DNA of 64,000 nucleotides from contig JAFYEL010000086.1 in the NCBI GenBank assembly GCA_017544285.1, positions 1 to 64,000 on the forward strand. The letters are read 5' to 3'. Position numbers and translations under genes: made by a program. The notes below the pieces were generated by a model, which saw only the letters and a program-made list of their open reading frames with translations, did no database searches and was not told where the DNA came from. This DNA comes from Lachnospiraceae bacterium. GTDB taxonomy: Bacteria > Bacillota > Clostridia > Lachnospirales > Lachnospiraceae. This document shows, piece by piece, positions 17,749 through 27,250 of this stretch (position 1 is the first letter of the stretch; every line of letters starts with the position of its first letter).

Positions 17749-19899
17749 CTACAGCAGTACGTTTGCGTCAACGATAAGAGCGACCTCGCCGTCTCCGAGG
17801 ACGGTTGCACCGCTGATGATCTTGCTGCCGTTTATATACTTGCCGAGTGACTTGATAACGATTTCCTGCTGTCCGATGAGGTTGTCAACAACCACGCCGG
17901 CCTGGGAATCGCCCTTCTTAACAACAACTACCACAAGGTTCTCGTTGGGATCCTTGAGGCTCTCGGTGTCAAGCACATCTGCCAGACGCACCAGAGGGAT
18001 GACGTTGCCGCGAAGCTGCATAACCTCTTTCGCCTGTACCAGCTTGACTGCCGATGCGGGAATATCCTCGATGGTATCGATGGAGCCCAGAGCGATGGCG
18101 TATTTCTCGCCGCCGACCTCAACCATGAGTGACTGGATGATAGCCAGGGTAAGAGGAAGCCTGATGGTGAAGGTGGATCCCTCTCCCAGGGTGGTCTTTA
18201 CGGAAACATCGCCGCCCAGAGCCTCGATCTTTGATTTAACAACATCAAGTCCGACGCCTCGGCCGGATACGTCGGTAACCTGCTTTGCGGTGGAGAATGA
18301 AGGCAGGAACAGCAGGTCAATGATCTCCTTATCGGACATCACTGCGGCCTGATCCGCGGTAATGGTACCGCGCTCGATAGCCTTTGCCTTAACCTTTTCT
18401 ACATCGATACCGTTACCATCGTCCTGTACCTCGATGACTACGTTGTTACCGTCCTGATATGCGTTGAGGATGATGGAACCAACCTCGGGCTTGCCGCGCT
18501 CAACACGTACATCGTTGGGCTCAAGACCGTGGTCTGCGGAGTTACGCAGCAGGTGCATCAGAGGATCTCCGATCTCGTCTACCACGGTACGATCCAGCTC
18601 GGTTTCCTCGCCGGACATGTAAAGTTCCATCTTTTTGTCCAGTTTTTTCTGAAGATCCCTGATCATGCGGGGGAACTTCTGGACTACGCTCTCGATAGGC
18701 ACCATGCGGACCTTCATGACCGACTCGTGGAGGTTTGTGGTAACGCTCTCCAGGTACTCTATCTGCTCATTTACTGCCTGGTTCTTTTCGCCCTCGGCTA
18801 CGGAGGTGGTTGCGGATACCAGAGAGTTCTTTGCGATGATAAGCTCGCTGACCAGATTCATGAGGTCATCCAGCTTTTCGATGTCCACACGCACTGTCCT
18901 GTTTGCAACGGGCTTGCCTGTCTTCTTGGGAGCTGCTCCGCCGGCTGCTGCGGCTGCCTGCTTTGAGTCGCCCGACTTTGCCTCGGTCTTTGCACCGGCT
19001 GCTGCGGGAGCGGGCTTTGTCTCCTCTTTTGACTCTGCCTCGGGTGCGGGCTCTTCGCCGGTATCCTCTGCTGCCGCAAACTTGGAAGTATCAACAGCCT
19101 GACCTACAACATTTTCAATCTCGGATACGGACTTGGCTGCCGCGATGAGCTTGTCAATGGGCTCTGCCGAGATAACGTACATGCTGAAATCAAATTCGAA
19201 TTTCTCATCCTCAATGTCCTGGGATGAAGGATTGCTGACCACAACCTCGCCCATCTCTTCGATGGCCTTGAATACCAGGAAGGCTCTCGCCGCCTTAAGT
19301 ATGCAGCTCTCCTGGATATAAACGGTGATACCGTATACGTTCTGTCCCTGTGCTGCGGCTGCGGAAAGAACGGAAGCCTGGGACTCGTCCAGTTTGATCT
19401 GATCCCATTTTCCGCCGTCTGCCGCGGGTGCTGCTGCGGGTGCCTCGGCTGCGGGTGCTGCCTCGGCTGCGGGCGCTGCTGCGGGTGCTGCTGCCTTACC
19501 GTCTCCGCCTCCCAGCTCCTCCTCGAGGATCTGGTTCAGGGCCTTAATAATATTTTCGTTATCGTTGGTACCCTCGTCACTTGTTTCCTGTATGCTTGTG
19601 AGGTACTGCTCAAGGGCATCCAGTCCCTGGAAAAGAACATCGATAAGGTTGCTCTTGACCTTCATGTTGCCGTTTCTTACCTCGGTGAAGACATTCTCCA
19701 TGTCGTGGGTAAGATTCTGCATCCTCTTGTAACCCATGGTACCCGCCATACCCTTAAGGGAATGTGCGGCGCGGAAGATCTCATTGATACAATCCTCGTT
19801 ATCGGGCTCCTGCTCCAGGATCATCAACTGATCCGAGAGGCTTTGGATATGCTCCTTTGTCTCGTCAATGAAAATTTCCAGATACTGACTTACATCCAT
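17749..19899 (-). CDS. cheA: Chemotaxis histidine kinase CheA
   Basis: The central kinase that phosphorylates CheY and CheB. Domain order over 716 residues: P1 with the phosphorylated His46 in AAHSLKGMAGTMG; an Ala/Pro linker; P2 at about 175-275; a second Ala/Glu/Pro linker; P3 dimerisation around RTVRVDIEKLDDLMNLVSEL; P4 ATP-binding with DNGNGID-type, GRGVGLDVV and GEGSTFTIRLPLTLA motifs; and P5, the CheW-like regulatory domain, from about 590. The linkers are unusually alanine- and proline-rich. It follows cheB by 28 bases and has a GGAGG site. Confidence 0.98.
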   Translation of the reverse strand: MDVSQYLEIFIDETKEHIQSLSDQLMILEQEPDNEDCINEIFRAAHSLKGMAGTMGYKRMQNLTHDMENVFTEVRNGNMKVKSNLIDVLFQGLDALEQYLTSIQETSDEGTNDNENIIKALNQILEEELGGGDGKAAAPAAAPAAEAAPAAEAPAAAPAADGGKWDQIKLDESQASVLSAAAAQGQNVYGITVYIQESCILKAARAFLVFKAIEEMGEVVVSNPSSQDIEDEKFEFDFSMYVISAEPIDKLIAAAKSVSEIENVVGQAVDTSKFAAAEDTGEEPAPEAESKEETKPAPAAAGAKTEAKSGDSKQAAAAAGGAAPKKTGKPVANRTVRVDIEKLDDLMNLVSELIIAKNSLVSATTSVAEGEKNQAVNEQIEYLESVTTNLHESVMKVRMVPIESVVQKFPRMIRDLQKKLDKKMELYMSGEETELDRTVVDEIGDPLMHLLRNSADHGLEPNDVRVERGKPEVGSIILNAYQDGNNVVIEVQDDGNGIDVEKVKAKAIERGTITADQAAVMSDKEIIDLLFLPSFSTAKQVTDVSGRGVGLDVVKSKIEALGGDVSVKTTLGEGSTFTIRLPLTLAIIQSLMVEVGGEKYAIALGSIDTIEDIPASAVKLVQAKEVMQLRGNVIPLVRLADVLDTESLKDPNENLVVVVVKKGDSQAGVVVDNLIGQQEIVIKSLGKYINGSKIISGATVLGDGEVALIVDANVLL

Positions 19900-19927
19900 T
19901 TTTGTACCTCCTTAGTGTCTCCGTCGC

Positions 19928-21055
19928 CTATTTTGTGCCAACGTTTTTCACTATGGCATCAGCCACTTTGTCAAGCGGCACGACCTCGTTAACAAGCCCC
20001 GATACCGCCACGGCCTTTGGCATGCCGTATACGGCGCAGGTTTCCTCGTTTTGAGCTATAACGTGGATCTTCTTTTTGGTGTCCAGGTTTTTGATACCCT
20101 CTGTGCCGTCGGCCCCCATCCCCGTGAGTACCGCACAGCAGATCTGCGCATATCCCGAATCCATGAGGGATTCGTACATGTAGTTGGCGCAGGGCCTGAC
20201 CCCTTCTCTGGTAGGCTCGTTGGTGTAGAAGATGCGGTAGTTTCCGCCGCTCTTTGACACCTTCATGTGCTTGCCTCCGGCTGCTATGTATACCCAGCCC
20301 TTTTCAAGTTTGTCACCCTCTTCAGCCTCTTTTACGTGGACCTGTGAAAGGGTGTCAAGCCGCTCTGCAAGGGACTTGGTGAAGCCTGCGGGCATGTGCT
20401 GTACCAGGAGCACCGGCGCGTTGAGATTGCCGGGGAGCTTGGGTATGACCTGCTGCAGTGCCTTCGGACCGCCGGTGGAGCTTGCGATGGCCACGATCTT
20501 TTCGCCGCTGATAAGCTCTATGGGGCGAAGAGTGGGCGGGCCTGAGATGTTTCGCCTTGCGGTAAAGGTGGATGTGGGTGGCGTGGCAACCTTGCGTTCG
20601 AAGGAGGACATGCCTCCCGCAGGTTTGTCATGCCATGCCGCCTGGGGTTCGCCGTAGGCTCTTGCCACAACTGCCAGCAGTGCGAGGAAATGCTTTTTGA
20701 ATTCATCGCTGCTGGTGTCAAGCACACCCTCGGGTTTCTGTATAAAGTCCACCGCTCCAAGCTCCAGAGCCTCGATGGTCTCTCTGGTGTCCTTGGCTGT
20801 CTGGGTGGAAAACATCATGACCCTGGCCCTGATCCGCTGGTTCTGCATCTCTCTGAGAAGCTCGAGTCCGTTCATCCTGGGCATGTTAACATCCAGAATG
20901 ACTGCGTCATAGCTCTTTTTTTTCAGCAATTCAAGGGCTTCGAGACCGTTCCTGGCAGTATCTTCCACCTCGAATCTGCTGTCAAGGGCTATTATATCAC
21001 AGGCAACTCTTCTCATGAGTGCTGAGTCGTCAACAATTAGTATTTTTTTGCTCAT
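19928..21055 (-). CDS. cheB: Chemotaxis response regulator methylesterase CheB
   Basis: CheB removes methyl groups from chemoreceptors once phosphorylated by CheA. The N-terminal receiver has the acidic pair in IVDDS and phospho-acceptor Asp55 in AVILDVNMP. After a Pro/Thr linker the methylesterase domain shows its Ser in IASSTGGP, His in LVQHMP and Asp in TGMGADG. The ATG overlaps the stop of the PilZ gene (ATGA), so the two are translationally coupled. The partner methyltransferase CheR is not in the window. Confidence 0.97.
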   Translation of the reverse strand: MSKKILIVDDSALMRRVACDIIALDSRFEVEDTARNGLEALELLKKKSYDAVILDVNMPRMNGLELLREMQNQRIRARVMMFSTQTAKDTRETIEALELGAVDFIQKPEGVLDTSSDEFKKHFLALLAVVARAYGEPQAAWHDKPAGGMSSFERKVATPPTSTFTARRNISGPPTLRPIELISGEKIVAIASSTGGPKALQQVIPKLPGNLNAPVLLVQHMPAGFTKSLAERLDTLSQVHVKEAEEGDKLEKGWVYIAAGGKHMKVSKSGGNYRIFYTNEPTREGVRPCANYMYESLMDSGYAQICCAVLTGMGADGTEGIKNLDTKKKIHVIAQNEETCAVYGMPKAVAVSGLVNEVVPLDKVADAIVKNVGTK

Positions 21056-21771
21056 TCTCCCATCTCTTTTCTGCGAATTTTGCGCTCTTCCTCAAAGATG
21101 TATTTGATGATGGTCTCCCTCTCGTCGGCGAGCATATTTATAAACTGTACCCTGTTCTCATACTCTCCGGGCCTGTCCGGCAGCTGCCTGGAGCTTAAGA
21201 CCACCCCGAGAGTGTTGAACTGCATGGGTTTGTTACCGATGTTCAGTGAGAAAGAAAAGTATATCTTTGTATCCTTTTCGTAGAAGGTCTTGGTGACGAA
21301 CCTTACGCCGCCGCCGCTGATGTCCACTATCACTCCGTCCTTCATGACAAAATCGGTGCCGAAGAACTCCACGTGATTGTCGAACTGAAGCTCCTGCTCC
21401 GCGTTGATGGCGGTGCACTTCATGTCAAGGATGGTGTTGAGGCGGTAGTACTCTCGCCTCTGGAATTTCCGAAGTCCGCTTGTGAGCTCAACCGTGGCCA
21501 CAACCACGTTGTTACTCTTGTATCTGTCCTTTACCACTGCGTAACACTGGAAAAGACCGGCGGAGGTGAAAAAGCAGAGCTCGTATTCCTGTCCCATGGA
21601 AAGCAGTACCAGCCTGCTCCCCTCCATGGGCATGTTGATCTTGAGCTCGTCATCCGATACTATGTCAAAAACCCTGGTGTGATACTGGGTGACATCCATA
21701 CTGTCGTTTTTTCTGATGCGGGAGACGTCTACTCTGTCTCCCGGCTTAACAAATCTGCTTAATACCGGCAT
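21052..21771 (-). CDS. PilZ-domain protein, YcgR-like flagellar brake
   Basis: A 239-residue protein with an N-terminal YcgR-type domain (about 1-105) and a C-terminal PilZ domain. The c-di-GMP motif is complete: KFQRREYYR supplies the arginines and DISGGGVRF the D-x-S-x-x-G part. Proteins of this layout (YcgR, DgrA, B. subtilis YpfA) bind c-di-GMP and slow the flagellar motor. It lies 18 bases after flhG and overlaps cheB by 4 bases. That this one brakes the motor is inferred from family and context. Confidence 0.9.
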   Translation of the reverse strand: MPVLSRFVKPGDRVDVSRIRKNDSMDVTQYHTRVFDIVSDDELKINMPMEGSRLVLLSMGQEYELCFFTSAGLFQCYAVVKDRYKSNNVVVATVELTSGLRKFQRREYYRLNTILDMKCTAINAEQELQFDNHVEFFGTDFVMKDGVIVDISGGGVRFVTKTFYEKDTKIYFSFSLNIGNKPMQFNTLGVVLSSRQLPDRPGEYENRVQFINMLADERETIIKYIFEEERKIRRKEMGE

Positions 21772-21788
21772 AGGTAACCTCCGTCATG

Positions 21789-22667
21789 TTAATGCCTTTT
21801 AGTGCCCATGGCAAAGCTTGTCAAAAATCCCGACATGCCGCGCCTTATGGAACGCTGAGACTGCTCCAGGTTGAGCAGAACCGCCGCCAGAGAGGCAAAC
21901 GCCCTGGCCGAGCGGGAATTCGGATTCTGTATGCATACGGGACTCTGGAGCATCACAGATCTCGAGAGCTGTGAATCCTGGGGTATGACTCCCAGAAATC
22001 CAAGGTCCATCTTGAGGTAGCTTTTGACCACTGCGTTGAGTTTCTGATAAAGCTGCTGGCCCTCCTGGGTGTCCTCCACCCTGTTGGCTATCATCTTTAT
22101 CTTTGTCTCGGCGGGAGCGAACCGCTCGTGCCTGCCAAGCGATTTCAGCAGTGAGTAGGAATCCGTAATGGATGTGGGCTCCGGCGTGGTAACCAGAAGC
22201 ACCTCACCGCTGGCCACCAGGAACTCCAGCACCGTGCCGGAAATACCGGCTCCGGTGTCTATGATGATGATATCCGCCATGGAGTCGAGCTGGGCTATTG
22301 AGTTTACCAGTACCCCAACCTGCTGCATGTTCAGCTGGGAAAGCTGGGCTATTCCGCAGCCTCCGGAGACAAACCCGATATCCATGGGCCCCGTGGTGAT
22401 CACGTCGGCTATGGATGATCCGTGGTATATCACATCCGCCAGGTTATGCTTCGGCACGGCGCCGAACATTACCTCTATATTTGCAAGGCCGAAATCCGCA
22501 TCGAAGATGATGACCCGCTGTCCGAGTTTTTTGAACTCGACGGCCAGGTTTATTGCGACGTTGGACTTTCCGACGCCGCCTTTGCCGCTGGTGACGGTTA
22601 TCACCCGGGCAACTCTTCTCTGGGACTGGCTCCTGACTATATTTCTGAGCTCAGATGCCTGATCCAA
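21789..22667 (-). CDS. flhG: MinD-like ATPase FlhG (YlxH/FleN)
   Basis: A 292-residue ParA/MinD-type ATPase that, with FlhF, sets number and place of flagella. The deviant Walker A is GKGGVGKSN (residues 28-36); the Walker B region is ADIIIIDTGAGIS. An N-terminal DQASELRNI motif, like the DQAxxLR motif known to activate the FlhF GTPase, is clear. The start is TTG at 22667 with GGGAG eight bases upstream. It lies 24 bases after flhF. The C-terminus ends in basic residues that may serve as a membrane helix anchor. Confidence 0.95.
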   Translation of the reverse strand: MDQASELRNIVRSQSQRRVARVITVTSGKGGVGKSNVAINLAVEFKKLGQRVIIFDADFGLANIEVMFGAVPKHNLADVIYHGSSIADVITTGPMDIGFVSGGCGIAQLSQLNMQQVGVLVNSIAQLDSMADIIIIDTGAGISGTVLEFLVASGEVLLVTTPEPTSITDSYSLLKSLGRHERFAPAETKIKMIANRVEDTQEGQQLYQKLNAVVKSYLKMDLGFLGVIPQDSQLSRSVMLQSPVCIQNPNSRSARAFASLAAVLLNLEQSQRSIRRGMSGFLTSFAMGTKRH

Positions 22668-22691
22668 AATCTTTCTCCCTTGTAGAGATCT

Positions 22692-23897
22692 TTATTCGCC
22701 GCCCAACAACTTCTTGACCGTGGTCTGAGGGTTGAAGGAGGCTATGTCACCGGGTACGTTCTGCCCCATGGTCACATAGGACATGGTAGCCCCGGTATGC
22801 TGCTTGATATTCCAAAGATTTCCGAGCTCTCCGGTCTCATCGAGCTTGGTAAAGATGAGTTTGTATTCATCTAGCTCCTTGTAGGTGTCGGAAATCGCGA
22901 TAAGGTCCTTGTATTTCGTGGTGGCCGAAAGCACCAGGTAAACCTCTTTTTCGGCGACATCATCAAGGGCGTGCAAAAACTGCCTGGTGCCCTCCTTGAG
23001 GTCGTCGTTCTTCGGGGAGTGCCCTGCGGTGTCCACCATTATGTAGTCGTAACCGGAAAACTCCTCGTAGGCCCCCTTCATCTCTTTTTCGGTGTATACA
23101 ACCCTGAAGGGAGTCTCCATTATGTTTGCATAGGTCTTCAGCTGGTCCGTGGCGGCTATCCTGTAGGTGTCCGTGGTGACCAGTGCTACCTTCTTTTTCT
23201 CTTCGATGCACAGCTTTGATGCGATCTTGGCTATGGTGGTGGTCTTGCCCACTCCCGTGGGACCTATGAAATAAACCACTCTGGGACCCTTTGATGCGGG
23301 CTGGACTGTCACTGCCTGACCGAACATGAGGATCATCTTCTGATAGATACCCGAGAGGATACTGTCGATGGATATAGCCCTGTCCCCCCGGCTGAGCTCC
23401 TCGATCTCGCCGATTATCTCATTGGCGTACTTTTCGTCTACCTCGTTTTCGATGAGAGTGTTGTAGATGAGGCGGAGCATCCGCATCTCGTCGTCGGTCT
23501 CATTATTTTTATCCTCGGCGGGGGCGGCTTTTTTTTCGCCCTCGTCCTTTTTAAGGGTCTCGGCTATGAGGGAGTGGAGGCTCTCAAGCTTTTCCTCTAT
23601 CTTTTCCCGGTCCGGCTCAGGCGAGGGCGCCTTAGGCTCGGGTGCGTCATCGGGAATGACATCGGGGAACTGCGGCTTTTTCTCGGCGGGCTTTTCGGCT
23701 GTTTTTTTCACGGGAGGGTTGTCGCTCTCCTCCTCAACGGCTGCCGTGACCTCCACGATGGAGGGCTTGAATATGGCAAAAAGGCCCTTGGGACGTATGG
23801 TTTTCACATTCATGATCACCGCCGTGCTCCCCAGCTCCTTAATAGCCGCCTCAGTGGCTTCTTTTTCGGTTTTTGCCTGAAACCTCTTGATTATCAT
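22692..23897 (-). CDS. flhF: Flagellar SRP-type GTPase FlhF
   Basis: FlhF is an SRP54-family GTPase that recruits early flagellar parts to the correct site. Over 401 residues: a basic N-terminal B domain (IIKRFQAKTEKEATE), a Pro/Lys/Glu linker, and the NG domain with FIGPTGVGKTTTIAKIA (G1), TTDTYRIAATDQLKTYA (G2 region), MVDTAGHSP (G3) and FTKLDETGELG (G4). It starts a transcription unit after flhA with its own probable promoter and a hairpin-rich leader. The ribosome site is weak (GAAAG directly before ATG). Confidence 0.97.
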   Translation of the reverse strand: MIIKRFQAKTEKEATEAAIKELGSTAVIMNVKTIRPKGLFAIFKPSIVEVTAAVEEESDNPPVKKTAEKPAEKKPQFPDVIPDDAPEPKAPSPEPDREKIEEKLESLHSLIAETLKKDEGEKKAAPAEDKNNETDDEMRMLRLIYNTLIENEVDEKYANEIIGEIEELSRGDRAISIDSILSGIYQKMILMFGQAVTVQPASKGPRVVYFIGPTGVGKTTTIAKIASKLCIEEKKKVALVTTDTYRIAATDQLKTYANIMETPFRVVYTEKEMKGAYEEFSGYDYIMVDTAGHSPKNDDLKEGTRQFLHALDDVAEKEVYLVLSATTKYKDLIAISDTYKELDEYKLIFTKLDETGELGNLWNIKQHTGATMSYVTMGQNVPGDIASFNPQTTVKKLLGGE

Positions 23898-23947
23898 CTT
23901 TCGAGTGCTGTGTGTTGTATCTAACGGTATAGATTTATACTAAACTC

Positions 23948-24014
23948 GGAAAACGCAAGCGTTTCCCTCGTGATACGGGGCCCACCAATGCTTCGCATCG
24001 GTTCCCCCTGTATC
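23948..24014 (-). promoter_or_regulatory. Hairpin-rich leader between flhA and flhF
   Basis: Two strong inverted repeats fill the gap. The first pairs 23985-23991 with 23995-24001 around a 3-base loop, enclosed by GGGG/CCCC and GATAC/GTATC (23972-23976 with 24010-24014, one bulge). The second pairs 23948-23956 with 23959-23966. Neither is followed by a T-run on the minus strand. It may be a regulatory leader, an RNA-processing site or a remnant of a small repeat element. Confidence 0.5.
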
Positions 24015-24015
24015 T

Positions 24016-24044
24016 ATAATACCACACTTTTACTGAATAGTTAA
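24016..24044 (-). promoter_or_regulatory. Probable promoter of flhF and the downstream che genes
   Basis: TTAACT (24039-24044), 17-base spacer, TATTAT (24016-24021). It overlaps the flhA stop codon. A start point near 24009 would lie at the edge of the outer stem of the leader hairpin. Confidence 0.5.
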
Positions 24045-26086
24045 CCTATCATACCCACCGACTGGAGCTCCACATTGCTGTCGATCTCATTGTATGAGAC
24101 AACCACCAGATCCTTGAAGTAATCCTCCGTCAGTTTCTTGTAGTACATCCTGACTATGGGGGAGGTCACCACAACGGGAGTCTTGCCCGCATCCTCAAGC
24201 TTTTTGATCTCTGCCTCGGTTGCGGCCATAACCGCCTTAATGCGGGCCGGATCGAGGGTGAGATAAGCGCCCTGCTCGGTCTGCTTGACTGAAGCCATGA
24301 TTTCCTGCTCAAGCTTGGGATCGAGGGTGACGACGCTGGTGGTCTCATTGGGCGGGAAGTACTTTGAAGAGATCGCTCTCTTTAAGCTCTGGCGGGCGTA
24401 CTCCGTGAGCACGTCCGTATCCCTTGTCATGACGGCGTAATCCGCCAGGGTCTCGAATATTGTAAGCAGGTCTCTGATGGAGATCCCCTCCTTCAGGAGA
24501 TTCTGCAGTACCTTCTGGATCTCGCCAAGGCCCAGGAGCTTGGGAATGAGCTCGTCCACAAGGGAGGGATTGGTCTCGCGCAGGTTGTCCACAAGGTTCT
24601 GGACATCCTGTCTGGTGAGGAGCTCGCTTATGTGCTGCCTTATGACCTCGGTCAGATGGGTTGCGATGATGGATGGTGAATCCACCACGGTGTAGCCCAT
24701 GGACTCCGCTCTCTCCCTCTGTCCCTCCGTGATCCAGATGGCGGGGAGGTGGAAGGAGGGCTCGAAGGTGGGGATACCGGTGATCTCTTCCTCTACGAAG
24801 CCGGGATTCATGGCCATGTAGTGATCGAAGAGGATCTCGCCCTCGGAAACCTGAATACCTTTTATCTTTATGATATACTGGTTGGGATTCAGCTGTATGT
24901 TATCCCTCAGTCGTATGATGGGCACCACGGTACCAAGCTCAAGTGCTATCTGACGCCTGATCATTACCACTCTGTCAAGGAGGTCGCCGCCCTGGTTCAC
25001 ATCAGCCAGAGGAATGATACCGTAACCGAACTCCAGCTCGATGGGATCCACCTGCAGCAGGGAAACAACGTTTTCCGGCTTGCGGATCTCTTCGGCGGAT
25101 TCCTCTTCCGTGTCGACAACAGCTTCTACCCTGGCCTCTTCCACCGTGCTCTGGATCATCCTGCCGCATACGATGAAAATAGCCCCCAGTGCCACAAAGA
25201 TCACAGGGTTAAGGGGCGTAACTATGCCCAGAAAGGCTATGGTGGCACCCACGAAATACAGGGACTTTGGCACGCCGAAAAGCTGCCCCACCAGGAGGGT
25301 TCCGAAGTCAGCGCTCTTGCTGGCCTTGGTCACCAGAATACCGGTGGACAGCGATATCAAAAGGGAGGGTATCTGGGATACCAGTCCGTCACCTATGGTG
25401 AGGATGCAGTAGGTGTTGATGGCGTCCGAAAAATCCATTCCCTGCCGCAGAACGCCCATGGCCACTCCGCCCACAAGGTTGATGGCGGTGATGATAAGGC
25501 CCGCTGTGGCATCTCCCTTAACGTACTTCACGGCACCGTCCATGGCGCCGAAGAAGGAGCTCTCCTCCTGAAGCTTTTCCCTGCGCTTCTTTGCCTCTTC
25601 GTCATCGATGGCGCCGGTGTTCAGATCCGCATCTATGGCCATCTGCTTACCGGGCATGGCGTCCAGAGTGAATCTGGCGGTAACCTCGGCTACTCGCTCG
25701 GAACCCTGGTTGATCACCATGAACTGAATGACTATCAGCACGATGAATACTATGGCGCCTACTATTATATCATTTCCGCCCACATACTGTCCAAAGGTTA
25801 CCACAACGTTTCCGGGGTTACCGGTGGTGAGTATCAGCTTTGTACTGGATATGTTCAGGGAAATACGGAACAGTGTGGTAAAGAGCAGCATGGTAGGGTA
25901 CAGTGACATGTCCAGCACCTCTTTTGCAAAGATGGTGTTGAAAAGCACCGCAAAGGCAATGGCCATGTTGAATGCAATACACACATCCAACACCCCCGAA
26001 GGGATGGTAACGATCATGAATACAAAGGCAGAAAGCAGGTATACACCTACGCCTATATCCTGAAATTTTACCGGCCCTTTAAACAT
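24041..26086 (-). CDS. flhA: Flagellar export gate protein FlhA
   Basis: The largest export-gate subunit (681 residues). The N-terminal half holds about eight membrane segments; the FHIPEP-family cytoplasmic loop is seen in RFTLDAMPGKQMAIDADLN and the following charged stretch. The C-terminal half is the cytoplasmic domain (with KLLGLGEIQKVLQNLLKEGI and RDLLTIFETLADYA) that docks chaperone-substrate complexes and forms a nonameric ring. Length and order are normal. It follows flhB by 12 bases. Confidence 0.98.
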   Translation of the reverse strand: MFKGPVKFQDIGVGVYLLSAFVFMIVTIPSGVLDVCIAFNMAIAFAVLFNTIFAKEVLDMSLYPTMLLFTTLFRISLNISSTKLILTTGNPGNVVVTFGQYVGGNDIIVGAIVFIVLIVIQFMVINQGSERVAEVTARFTLDAMPGKQMAIDADLNTGAIDDEEAKKRREKLQEESSFFGAMDGAVKYVKGDATAGLIITAINLVGGVAMGVLRQGMDFSDAINTYCILTIGDGLVSQIPSLLISLSTGILVTKASKSADFGTLLVGQLFGVPKSLYFVGATIAFLGIVTPLNPVIFVALGAIFIVCGRMIQSTVEEARVEAVVDTEEESAEEIRKPENVVSLLQVDPIELEFGYGIIPLADVNQGGDLLDRVVMIRRQIALELGTVVPIIRLRDNIQLNPNQYIIKIKGIQVSEGEILFDHYMAMNPGFVEEEITGIPTFEPSFHLPAIWITEGQRERAESMGYTVVDSPSIIATHLTEVIRQHISELLTRQDVQNLVDNLRETNPSLVDELIPKLLGLGEIQKVLQNLLKEGISIRDLLTIFETLADYAVMTRDTDVLTEYARQSLKRAISSKYFPPNETTSVVTLDPKLEQEIMASVKQTEQGAYLTLDPARIKAVMAATEAEIKKLEDAGKTPVVVTSPIVRMYYKKLTEDYFKDLVVVSYNEIDSNVELQSVGMIG

Positions 26087-26098
26087 ACTTATCCTTTA

Positions 26099-27250
26099 TC
26101 ACGCACTGTGTCTGGTCTTTTTAATATTATATACAAAGGCCAGAACCTCTGCCACCGCCTGATAGAGCTCCGGCGGCACCATGCCGTCCAGAGGCACATT
26201 GTGGTAAAGCATCCTGGCAAGCGGCTTGTTCTCAACGATCTCAACATGATTTTCAGCCGCAACCTCTTTGATGCGCCTGGCCAGATGATCCTGTCCCTTG
26301 GCCACTACTATGGGCGCATCCGCCACTTCATTGTCATATTTAAGTGCCACCGCAAAGTGGGTGGGGTTTGTGATGACAACGTCCGCCTGAGGTACGCTGC
26401 TCATCATACGGCGCATGGAGGCCTCACGCATCCTGCGCTTCTGCTGTCCCTTGATCTGGGGATCTCCCTCGGAGTTCTTGATCTCGTCCTTGACCTCCTG
26501 TTTGGTCATCTTCATGTCTTCCATGAACTTCCACTTCTGATAACCGTAATCCGCGAAGCCGAGGATTATGTATATGAGGCTGATCCGAAGTCCCACGTCA
26601 AGTACCAGATCGCCAATGACGGAAAGTGCCTGCCCCAGGGACATATCGTAGAGCAGAAGCACCATTCCTATGTGGTCCTTCAGCATGCTGTAGGCCACAT
26701 AAAAGATCAGGAAGATCTTTATCAGGGATTTCAAAAGATCCACCAGCTTTTCCTTGGAGAACATCCTCTTAAAGCCGTTTATGGGGTTGAACTTGGAAAG
26801 CTTTGGCTTTAAGGGCTTGGCCGTGGGCTTCCATTTCACCTGCATGACATTGACCACGAAGGCCACCACTATAGCCGCGATAAGGAAGGGGGCCATCAGC
26901 AGAAGGGTCTTGAGCATCATCTGCTGAAAAAGGTTGTGGATCTCGTTTACCTCTACGGGGGTGCCGTAGCTCTTCACGAAATCCGGGATCTTGTTGTATA
27001 TCACATGAAAGACGGAATGGAACCCGTCTCCCAGATAGCCCAGCATGGCTTTCAGCATCACAAAAAGCGCCACCAGCGAAAAAGCATTTCCAAGCTCCAT
27101 GCTTTTTGCTACCTGGCCCTCCTTGCGGGAATCATCCAGCTTCTTGGCCGTGGGCTTCTCGGTCTTTTCACCGCCGGGCCCGTCCTTTGCAAAGAACTGG
27201 AGATCAAGTTTGATCACCGGCGCATGAGGCGCCTTCAGAATGTCTGTCAA
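26099..27250 (-). CDS. flhB: Flagellar export switch protein FlhB
   Basis: FlhB controls the change from rod/hook to filament export. Four membrane segments lie at about residues 55-75, 115-135, 170-190 and 210-232, followed by the cytoplasmic domain with the self-cleaving motif NPTH at 295-298. The 383-residue protein has an extra N-terminal stretch of about 20 residues before the typical GGEKTEKPTAKKLDDSRKEG. The start is TTG at 27250, overlapping the fliR stop (TTGA), with AGGAG seven bases upstream, so translation is coupled. Confidence 0.97.
   Translation of the reverse strand: MTDILKAPHAPVIKLDLQFFAKDGPGGEKTEKPTAKKLDDSRKEGQVAKSMELGNAFSLVALFVMLKAMLGYLGDGFHSVFHVIYNKIPDFVKSYGTPVEVNEIHNLFQQMMLKTLLLMAPFLIAAIVVAFVVNVMQVKWKPTAKPLKPKLSKFNPINGFKRMFSKEKLVDLLKSLIKIFLIFYVAYSMLKDHIGMVLLLYDMSLGQALSVIGDLVLDVGLRISLIYIILGFADYGYQKWKFMEDMKMTKQEVKDEIKNSEGDPQIKGQQKRRMREASMRRMMSSVPQADVVITNPTHFAVALKYDNEVADAPIVVAKGQDHLARRIKEVAAENHVEIVENKPLARMLYHNVPLDGMVPPELYQAVAEVLAFVYNIKKTRHSA

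Noticed and set aside
18529..20657. Long plus-strand open frames inside cheA and cheB
   Set aside because: They lie opposite strongly conserved genes, lack ribosome sites and have no recognisable domains; they result from codon bias of the minus-strand genes.
23948..24014. c-di-GMP (GEMM) riboswitch before flhF
   Set aside because: Despite the flagellar context, the conserved GEMM core and tetraloop-receptor pattern are not present; only simple inverted repeats are seen.
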